In this document: one piece after another, positions 7,021 through 15,400 of the stretch
Position numbering within the stretch: the first letter of the stretch is position 1
Layout of the letters: the number at the start of each line of letters is the position of its first letter
Assembly: GCA_030267965.1 (NCBI GenBank)
Contig: BRYA01001552.1
Span: 1 to 17,642, forward strand
DNA from: Triparma columacea
Taxonomy: Eukaryota > Sar > Bolidophyceae > Parmales > Triparmaceae
Length of the DNA: 17,642 bases
Reading direction: 5' to 3'
Position numbers and translations under genes: made by a program
Notes under the pieces: generated by a model
Told to the model about the DNA's origin: nothing
The model's database searches: none
The model's input: the letters and a program-made list of their open reading frames with translations, nothing else

Positions 7021-7677
7021 TCAATTAGCTACAAGCTCAGCTAGTATACCTCCCGCCAGCACAACTCCACCGCTGATGGTAGTTAAAACCAGCATATCCT
7101 CGAGTGTAATAATCTCGTCCCCTCCACCTTCGAGTTTAGAATCCCATTTATCTCCCTCTTCCCCACCCTCCTCCTCCCTAGGAACTTTAACAAGTCTCGT
7201 CATACCACCGTCTTTTTTACACCCAACACGTTCTCTTATAAGTATAAGATTATACCCCTCATTAGTCTCAATTGGACCAGTAACAACACCGAGAGGACTT
7301 TCAAAGCATACTCTATCAAGCATGGAGTCCTTCAACGCACCCTGCGGTAAAAGCTCACCTAGCAGATCAAGTGAGAGGGATGGGTGGGAAGAGGAAGCAA
7401 GACGACCCTCTGATACGAACGCGTCTACTATGTATGTACCTGAGTTAGATTTTTGACGAATGTTAGACTTGATTTCTAAGAGTAGGTCCTTGCCTCGGGG
7501 GGTTGAGGGGGAGGTTATTGTTAGGGTTGTGTGTTTTTGGGTTAGGGCTTTGAAATCGCGAGCGATTATTGAGATGGGGTTTACGAATGAGAGAGAGGGG
7601 AGGATTAGAAGGAGGAAGAGGAGGAGGAAAAGGCGGAGTCGGAGGGAGTGCGCTTGTGTCTGCTTATATAGAGACAT
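7021..7677 (-). CDS. Parvulin-type (PpiC/rotamase) peptidyl-prolyl isomerase, probably plastid-targeted and membrane-anchored
   Basis: A single-exon 218-residue protein. Residues 12-30 are a hydrophobic signal sequence ending Pro-Ser-Leu-Ser, followed by Phe-31, Val, Asn, Pro. This resembles the ASAFAP-type junction of stramenopile plastid presequences, where Phe at +1 directs import through the secondary plastid membranes. Residues ~63-152 fit the parvulin domain: a helix, then S-x-H-P-S, L-L-G-E-L, P-Q-G, a C-F-E-S-P-L-G-V-V-x-G-P segment and the terminal T-x-x-G-Y-N-L-I-L-I-R-E-R. Parvulins normally have G-[YW/F]-H there; Asn replaces His, so catalysis may be weak. An acidic linker leads to a membrane segment (~196-212). 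The function would be folding of plastid proteins at a membrane; this is inferred. It is divergent to the MIOS-like gene. Confidence 0.72.
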   Translation of the reverse strand: MSLYKQTQAHSLRLRLFLLLFLLLILPSLSFVNPISIIARDFKALTQKHTTLTITSPSTPRGKDLLLEIKSNIRQKSNSGTYIVDAFVSEGRLASSSHPSLSLDLLGELLPQGALKDSMLDRVCFESPLGVVTGPIETNEGYNLILIRERVGCKKDGGMTRLVKVPREEEGGEEGDKWDSKLEGGGDEIITLEDMLVLTTISGGVVLAGGILAELVAN

Positions 7678-7699
7678 TGGGAGGAATGTGAATTGGAGG

Positions 7700-7753
7700 A
7701 TTGGAGATGATGAGGATAAATTGACGATTGGAGATGATGAGGAGAAATTGATG
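7700..7753 (+). repeat. 27-bp tandem direct repeat, two copies
   Basis: Copies at 7700-7726 and 7727-7753 both begin attggagatgatgagga and differ at two positions. They lie just upstream of the isomerase start codon, probably in its promoter or leader. Confidence 0.9.
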
Positions 7754-8012
7754 ATGCGACAGGAGTTTAAAGCAAAATATATTCCAGAATTTCAGATCCT
7801 GACTTACTTTTTCTTCTTGTTTGCCCGGGCCCAATTCCTCAAATCCTCATTGTCCTCATTTGCTGCTTGTTTATCCTTCAATACATCTATATTACATACA
7901 AGTGTAGCCAGTCTATTTATCTGTAGCTAATCTCTCTGTGTGTAGCTAATATCTCCTTCAATAGTTGTACAATAAGGATATAATTAGTGTGTGAGCTACT
8001 CAGCATCGTGCC

Positions 8013-8045
8013 TTTGTTGTCTCTTTGTTATCTCTTTGTTATCTG
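8013..8045 (+). repeat. 11-bp tandem repeat, three copies, in MIOS-like leader
   Basis: The units tttgttgtctc, tttgttatctc and tttgttatctg end 10 bp before the ATG at 8056, giving a pyrimidine-rich leader. Confidence 0.85.
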
Positions 8046-8055
8046 TTCTTCTCAA

Positions 8056-11000
8056 ATGAGTCCTCCAACAACAGCACCAATAACTCTTAGTCCATGGCTT
8101 GTACGTCCATATGGATATAACAGCGCATATGTACTAAGTATATCACAATATGATCCATCAGAAAAGGCAAATAATCCATCTATGAAATTAGGTGCCATAT
8201 TTACTCTTTATTTACCCACATTTTATACACGTCATGATGATGTTATTGATGCTGATGGTAATGACAACGATGATGACAACAATTATGGTCATACAGCCAA
8301 AGATAAGACCAAAGATATAACCAAAGCTATGACCAAACTTTCAGCCAAAGATACAACAACAACAGATGAAACTAAAACTACACAAAATGCACAAAATGGA
8401 CAAAATGAACTAGAACATACACAATCACAATCAAACACACAATCAAACCTCTCACTACAAACAGAACCTACCACCACCACCACCACCACAACCAACACAA
8501 CAGAGCCAGACAACAGCACCTCCTCCCACCTCCCACCAGCCCCTAAAACCAACCTCACCGAGCTCTGGTCCCTCCCCTTCAACCACAACCATCTCTTCCA
8601 GACCCCTCTCTCCACTCTCTCCCTCCTCCCCTCAACCCCAAAGTCCCCAAACCCCAATCAAATCCACCTCGCCCTTGGCGAGAACTCCGGTCGTGTATTC
8701 GTCCTAACCTTAAACCTACTCACACAAACAGTAACAGTTAACTTCGATTCCGTACCCGTCCGTACACTACGTCCGTGTTTATCAATCTCTATCTTAAACC
8801 CTTCCACCATATTATGCACGTACCCGTTAGCGTCTAGGGGTAGTAATTTCTGCTGTTTTGAAATCAAGGATGGACGTACTGTTAAAAGAATGCAGTCCGG
8901 TGAAGGTACAATCGGTTGTCGATGGGTTGATAGAGGTATCGACGGTGTTGAAAGGATCGCAGTTGGTGATGGTGACGTTAGGGTATACGGTAGCATGGGT
9001 AGCAGACTATTGAAAGGGGAAAGAGGGGGGAGGTTGGAGGGGGTGGAAGTTGAGGGGACCATGGTTATGGTATGGTGGAAGGGGGGGTGCACGCTTTATG
9101 AAACGGAGGGGAAAGAGGGGGAAGGGGAGGGAGGGAGTAAGGAAGGTATGGGAGGAGAGGGAAGGTGAGAAGGGATGGAAAAAAGGGGAAGGGAGGGGGG
9201 GAAGGGTTTATGTAGAATCACGAAAAGCGAGGAGCAATATTCTCATACATATTCTCACCCCACCACACCAACGCAGTCAAGGGCAAGGAGAAGACGACCA
9301 GAACGGTTGGACTGTCGTTAACGTTTTCAAGCCAAACTCATCCCTCGGTACAATCCGTCGCTGCGTATGGGCGGGGGAGTGGATAGTCGAGACCGAGACC
9401 CTAACACCCTCCGGCGCAACAAGGTACAGGGGCATCGTCGTAGGATGGGGTACGGGGGGAGGTAGAACGAAAATCTCAAGGGAATTCGAGACCCTTAAAA
9501 ACGCCGTATACGGCATCGTACCTACGGGGGGGAGGAGGTTCCAGGCGGCGGGGGTTACGGAGGAGGGGAGAGTCGAGTACTTCAGCCACATGCAAAGCGT
9601 CGGACTGGGGGTGGGAAATGGAGGGGAGGTTGGTAGGAGTCAGGGGAGATGCGAGATATCGAGGCCGGATGTTGGGGAGGCTGTTGATGATATTATGAGG
9701 ATTAGGGCGGAGATGGGGTACGGGATTGACGCGGCTGTTAATATTAAGGTCTGTGAGGAGAGAGGGGAAATTGATTTGGCGAAAATATGGAGGTGAGGAT
9801 AGGGTTAGGATGGGGGGAAGCGGGAGAGAGGAGGAAGGCAAGACAGAGGAGAGAGAGCTGTTGGTGTCGGTAATACTGCAAAACCTCACCCCCCTCGTCC
9901 CCCCCCCACACACACATTTGACGATGCAGGTAAGGAAGGAAGGAGAGAAGGAGAGGTATTGCAAAGTTGTTTGAGATGTTGAATGTTGTGTGTTCCACTG
10001 ATGTAAATATACCAAGAACCATTTCCATATGATATGCGACGTGCATTTCGGAGACACGCGCAATGATTTAACGCCAGCAAGCCAGAAATGGCTGCCAAAC
10101 GACCATACTGAGGAACAAACACATGACAACAACAAGCTGTTATTACTTCACACTGTACCTTCGTGTCGAAGAGTCACCTAACACACATCTTCAATCGCAC
10201 TCAACATCCGCCCCCTCCCCCCCCATCCCTCAGATTCGTTGGTCTCTCCAACACTCACTTGCCCGGTGTAACGTCAATGTACGCAACCGAGACGAACGTC
10301 GTCCACGGCCTGTCCTCCGGCGTGAAGACCTACACCTCCGTAGCCCGCGACACCGCCGGCCTCCTGTGCGACAACTGCAGCCTCTCGGTTACCTTTGAGA
10401 AAGTATGCCAGGGGGACGTTGAGGGGGCGATTGAAGAGGCGCCGAAAACTGAGCTTAAGCTCGCGATGATGAGCTACGGGTCGGACAAGTTTGAAGCACT
10501 TGCGGAAAGGGTGTTGGAAGGATGTGAGGAGGAGGATATTGAAACTAAGTACTGCCTATGGCACCTGCTTAGCGGGATGAGGAAGGAGTACGGGGGCAGA
10601 ATCGTCGGAGAGAAGGTGAGTGAGGGGAGGGGAGGTTGCGATAAGGTTGAGGGTACAACTGACTTGTTGACTCGTATGTACCAAGTTCCCTCCTCAACAT
10701 AACCCCTCTAACCCCCCCCATCCCCCCCCCTCTCCCCCCACACACAAGAGGGTGGAAATGAGGACCCGCGTCGGTTACGCGCTCCGCTTCCTCGACAGCC
10801 AGGAGTTGAAGAGGTGGGGTCGTAAGTGCACTGAAATGGCCATCAAGGAGGGCGACCTCGAGGGGCTAATCTTCACGGGTGCCAACGACAGGGGGGTGGA
10901 AATAATGCAGGCGTACCTAGACAGGACGTCGGACATTCAGACCGTCGCGAGCGTGGTGGGGAGATGCATCATGGGAGGGGAGGGGGGGGGGAAGAGAGAG

Positions 11001-11918
11001 GAGTGGATGGAGGGGTACAGGGAGTGGCTCAACAAGGGGAGGTTGTGGAAGGTGAGGGAAGGAAGAAGGTTGGGCGAATTTGGCGAGAAGTCATGTAGCA
11101 ATCTTGACGCAACTAATCCTCTGCCCCACTTTACCCATCACAGCTCCGCGCCAAGTTTGACATTGCAAGGTCCACCCTCATCCGCTCAGGCAACGACCTT
11201 CCCCCTTCCAACAGTTCCGGTAAAGTCCCTACAACTCTAGCCGAGGAGCTCGTGAACGTCCCTAAGCAGCTGTTCGTGCGGTGCAACTACTGCAACGTCT
11301 CCCTCCCCCTCAACGTCCTCCGGAGGCAAGAGGGGGCCTCAGGGAACAGCTGGCTTACCCAGAACAGCTGGTTAACCCGCGAGCCCCCCGTCCTTAAGTG
11401 CTGCCCGGCATGCAGGAAGCCCTTGCCTAGGTGCTACGTGTGCCTGCTGAGCCTGGGGTGCCTGAACCCGTACCTTGAACTCAAGAGACAGAGAGAATTG
11501 AAGAGGGGGGGAGGAGGAGGGGGGGAGGATAATAGGAAGGAGGTCAAGAAGGACCATCAGACATCCACAAGCGCGGGGGGAGGGGCGGGGGAGAACGACG
11601 AAAAGAAGGTGAGGTGGGAGGGGGGGTAGAGGGGGTGTGTGGGGTTGCTTTAAGGAAAGTTCCTGGGATCAGGGCATTAAGGAACTAACACTCCGCTCGC
11701 TCGCGCCCTCTCTCCGGTCTTAGGTCCAACCAGAGTCAGGCCTAGAGGAGCTTGCCGCTCTCCCCTTCGCGGAAATGTGGACGTGGTGCAACAAGTGCCA
11801 CCACGGGGGGCACACGAGCCACATCATGGAGTGGCACAAGAGGAGCAGGGTCTGCGGGGTGAGCGGATGCGACTGCCTGTGCATGGGGGTGGGGGGAACG
11901 AAGGGACTGCTGAAATAA
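8056..11918 (+). CDS. MIOS: MIOS (Mio/Sea4) homologue, GATOR2/SEA-complex subunit, six exons
   Basis: Exons 8056-9164, 9277-9792, 10234-10615, 10749-11051, 11144-11608 and 11724-11918 join in frame to 989 residues; every intron is GTGAG...AG. The match to animal MIOS is clear. The N-terminal half contains beta-propeller-like stretches (L-A-x-G-x-x-x-G-R-V near 201-212), interrupted by an Asp/Asn- then Thr/Gln-rich insertion (~55-155). An alpha-solenoid follows from about 500, with R-V-x-x-A-x-x-F-L, G-D-L-E-G-L-I-F-T-G and Y-x-D-R-T-x-D-x-Q-T. The C-terminus has a zinc ribbon starting at C817-x2-C820 (then C-C-P-A-C-R-K-P-L-P-R-C) and a RING-like W-C947-x2-C950-H-H-G-G-H with paired Cys 969-978. 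GATOR2 relays amino-acid sufficiency to TORC1 at the lysosome or vacuole by counteracting GATOR1. An upstream GTG in frame is not used; 8056 is the first ATG. AATAAA overlaps the stop. Confidence 0.88.
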
Positions 11919-12433
11919 AAATCGGTTTGAAAAGGAAAGACACCTTCTTGTCGTTCACATTTTTCCTCGGTTTTTCCGCTGCTTTTGGACCATGTCCGTT
12001 TTGGCAACAAACAAATATTTGGTTAGTAAGTAATGGGGACGGACGATAAGCGAGAGGGCCAGCCGTTCCAGTTGTTGTTATCTTCTAAAGTTGCGTTAAA
12101 ACTGCTTGAAGCGGGGTGGGGTGGTGGAGTTGTGAACAAAACGAATGTCGTTTTGTTTACTAGACTGTGCCCCCATTTTTAGCGTGTTCACGGATTTTTT
12201 GGTCTTCGGTTATTATTTTCAGCTTTGTGTCACTTACGGGAGACGAAATTTGACGGGGATCATGACCGAATCTACGCATTGGAAGATTCTCTTGCTCAGA
12301 TGGCCGCCCATGGGCTTGCCAGTGCCAAGCCAAAACTTGCCAAGTTACTTACTCACACTACTTTACTACTTTTACAACCATCCAATCCCCCAGATTGAGC
12401 TTTACGCAAGATTTAAAAACAGAGTGGTAGAAG
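11919..12433. other. Intergenic region between MIOS-like and START-like genes
   Basis: About 515 bp. It must contain the 3' end of the MIOS-like transcript and the promoter of the next gene. A 98-codon plus-strand frame crosses the right half (12145-12441) but resembles nothing known and overlaps the next start codon out of frame. The clearest element is the perfect inverted repeat at 12135-12157. Confidence 0.55.
12135..12157. repeat. Perfect inverted repeat, 10-bp arms, 3-nt loop
   Basis: Arms aacaaaacga (12135-12144) and tcgttttgtt (12148-12157) flank the triplet atg. It lies 217 bp past the MIOS-like stop and about 280 bp before the next ATG, so it may be an RNA hairpin in either untranslated region or a palindromic protein-binding site. 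No function is established. Confidence 0.7.
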
Positions 12434-15400
12434 ATGAGTAATGTTTCCAAGACCGGACAACAAGAAGAGGTGCATGCCGACCCCTCAGAGTCAAACCTCT
12501 CGGGAAACATGAACGAGGAGGACACGAGAGAGGGTGTTGAGAGGACTTCAAGAGTCGGGAAAGGTGCGTAAATTGGTTTGCAAGTGTGACACAAGCGTTA
12601 ACAAGGGGATAGGAAATTGGGACGGAGGGATTGTTGTTCGCTTCGGAACGTCCAAAATCTCAAAGCTTACCCGCTAACAACCTCCCCCCCTGCCACCCTT
12701 CACCACCGCAGAGACGTCCAGCAGAGGTCCTCAGACTCGGGGGATAGCTGGGGACGGGGACCTTCTCAAAAGTGAAGGAGATTCGTTGCCATCGAAGATT
12801 GCGAACTCAAGTGAAGGCATGCCTGCATCGAGAGAGGTAATGTCTACTGCGAATGCCACTGATGACCAAGAAGAGTCGGACGGAGCAGTCATCGAGGTCA
12901 TCGGGGAGCTCGAGGAGGGTCTACCATCCGTAGTGGAGGCGTCACGCAGGCCTCGTGAGGAGGGCGGAGGTTTCTGGCAGGAAGGTGAGAATGAACGCAA
13001 AGGTAAAGAGAATCATGAGAGCAACACGGAGAAACATTTGATACCGGCACAAATTGTGCTCGTGGCCATCTACTTTGTCTTTAGCCGCCCTTACACGAGT
13101 CGAACAATTAAACTAAACCCTTTTCATCATCCGCTTCGCTCTTTGCAGGAGAAGGAGCCGAGGCTGGGAGGAGGGAGAGGATGGCAGGGGAAGTAAAAGA
13201 GGAGCGAAATAGAAGCTTAGGGAAGTCGAAGCTTTCAAGGGAGGAGAGGGAGGATGTATACGAAGGGGTGGGGGCGAAGGGAATAATCAATCGGGAAAGA
13301 GATGAGCTGGAGGGGGGGGTACCCATTCTTTCACAACTGCAACGCAATGTAGAAGACCCTCATAATTATAAGGGAGACCCAACGCCGTCAGAAGGTGCAA
13401 AGGGGACTGAGATTTCAATCGAGAAAAAGGAGGAAGTCTCGAGGATGGTTACGCAGGACGCAAACGCTGAGTGGATTGAGCGAGGTGAGTTCGAGTAGTT
13501 TGGGCTGCGTGGAGGGAGATAGAGGAGAAGGAGAAGGAGAGGCTGCTTGCGGCGCTTGTAGGGCAGTTGAGGCTCGTCAAATTCCATCCAATGCTAACTC
13601 CAACAGCCAATGTCATCTCGAAACGCACCGTCACGGATGTAACCACGCTTACCACCACAGCAGGGCCTCGAGGTGGGTACGTATATCCTCAAGAGGGATC
13701 TCTATCTGAAGGTGACGGAGTCTCACTGCCGTTGCAGGTCGCCAGTACAAGCGAGGGCATGAAAATAAACACGTCAAGTGAGATGACTGCGCTCGACACT
13801 AAAGCCGAGGGAGTTGAAAGAGGTGAGATAAGGGTAGATGGGGGTTTAAGGGGGGAGGTAGACGATGAGGGAGGTTTAGCGCGGAGTTTGTGTGACTGCA
13901 GAGGCTCGTCAAATATCATTTAGTATATGTGTCAACCCCACCAACACGTATATCTTCATAAACAAACGCCCACGCTTGCATTCACAGCGACGCCTCGAAA
14001 GGGCGCTCACTCTCTGGTAGGAGAGGATCCCCTTGATACAGTGGGGGGTGTTTCGCTGTCGTCACATATAGAGAATTCAAGTGAGGATATTCAAGAGGTG
14101 AGATGACATGAGGAGCGAAGTGACGGCTAAAAACGTAAAAGGAATGCGAGGGAGAAACTACGCAGGAGTCTTTAATTCTGTATAAGATGCATCTTAAGCC
14201 TCACACACTGCCGCTGCGATACTAACTCTGCGTAAAACCCCATTCTTGCACAACTCTCCATGCTTATCACAGGTAAGAATGGAATAGGAGTAAAAGAGAT
14301 GCCGCACGTTGCAAGCCATGCCACGCCCATGCACGGAATGATTTTGTCTCTAAATATAATCTCGCCTCCCCTACGCGCGACGTTACCATTCCTAACTTAC
14401 TAACGTCTTTGCTTTCGCGATTTGCTTCGCTCCTCACAGGAAAAGGACACAGAAAATGAATCCCGAGGAGGGAGAGAAGAGCGTGTGGAGGAGACTCATA
14501 TACTTCAGGTTGACGCCCTGATGTCCGATAAATGCCATTCAGTTCCCGATCTAGGCAATGAGAGGCAAATTACTCCGTCTTCGTCAATTGAAAGACCTCA
14601 TGGGGACGCTGAACGAGGTGAGTTCGTGTTAGGGGGTTGCAGGGGTGGAGATGTGTAATATTCTGAAGGGAAATGGGGACGATATGTAGGAACACGCGTA
14701 GAAATCTCTTCATGTTGACTAACAAACACCATAATCGCCATTACCGCAGACTCTAAAAATGGCCCCGAGGACGCCAGACGAGGTGAGTTGTGCATTGAGA
14801 GCGGGAAGAGAGAAACGACAATTTGATACTCTAGGAGAGAGCGGTAGAGTCGCGGGAGGACGCGTTAAAACTTTGTAACTTGTTCTCACTTTTGCAACAA
14901 TATTGTCCCTTCGCAGTCTCTAGAAGCTATCACAAGGATGCTAGACGAGGTGAGTTTGCGTAGTCGTGTGAACGAAAATAAGAGTATTTTGATTGTTCAG
15001 GGGAGGGCTGGGAAGCCGTTCTGAGGGAGTTTCAGATTTACCCTTTTTCACCAAAAATTCCCCCAAAACCACCCCCAGAAATTTCCGGCCATCCTCATCT
15101 TCAACCTGAATTTGAAAAGTTCAACGCCAAAATTTCCGGCGATCCCTTAAACAATGGAGTAGCGGGCGAGAACAATCTAAGCGCTATACCGCCTTCTGTC
15201 GGGTGCGCGATTTCCGGCCGCAAGCCAGTCGTCCTTGCAACTGTCAGCCACGCCACTGCCGCTCAGTCCATGACATTAGATCCTGACAACACCGTCAGGA
15301 ATAAAGACCCCCCAGAGTCCCTCTCCAGCTCCGATCACGCCCCTTCCGCTATACAAGGACCAGTTGATATCGATTACGCAGCACTTGGCCCCGAACAAGG

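Larger units (their letters stand above)
7678..8055. promoter_or_regulatory. Divergent intergenic region between isomerase and MIOS-like genes
   Basis: This 378-bp region must hold both promoters and 5' leaders. It carries a 27-bp direct repeat (7700-7753), two 'tgtagctaat' copies near 7920-7950, and an 11-bp triplet repeat just before the MIOS-like ATG. No clear TATA box was assigned for either gene. Confidence 0.6.

Noticed and set aside
7987..8055. In-frame GTG extension of the MIOS-like protein by 23 hydrophobic residues that would look like a signal peptide
   Set aside because: The extension has no ATG, and MIOS is cytosolic and lysosome-surface associated; the ATG at 8056 fits better.
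9476..10135. 219-codon minus-strand frame overlapping MIOS-like exon 2 and intron 2
   Set aside because: It is antisense to a well-supported exon, with Ser/Pro/Leu-rich composition typical of the complement of purine-rich coding DNA.
12145..12441. 98-codon plus-strand frame just before the START-like gene
   Set aside because: No family resemblance, starts inside the loop of the inverted repeat, and overlaps the next start codon out of frame; kept only as a possible chance frame.
14064..14090. Alternative donor caa|gtgagg at 14081 (phase 1) for the fifth exon
   Set aside because: It would keep phase 1, but the next supported exon (14440) is open only in phase 0 from gag|gtgaga at 14098; phase 1 entry meets a stop. 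It remains possible if an unseen exon intervenes.
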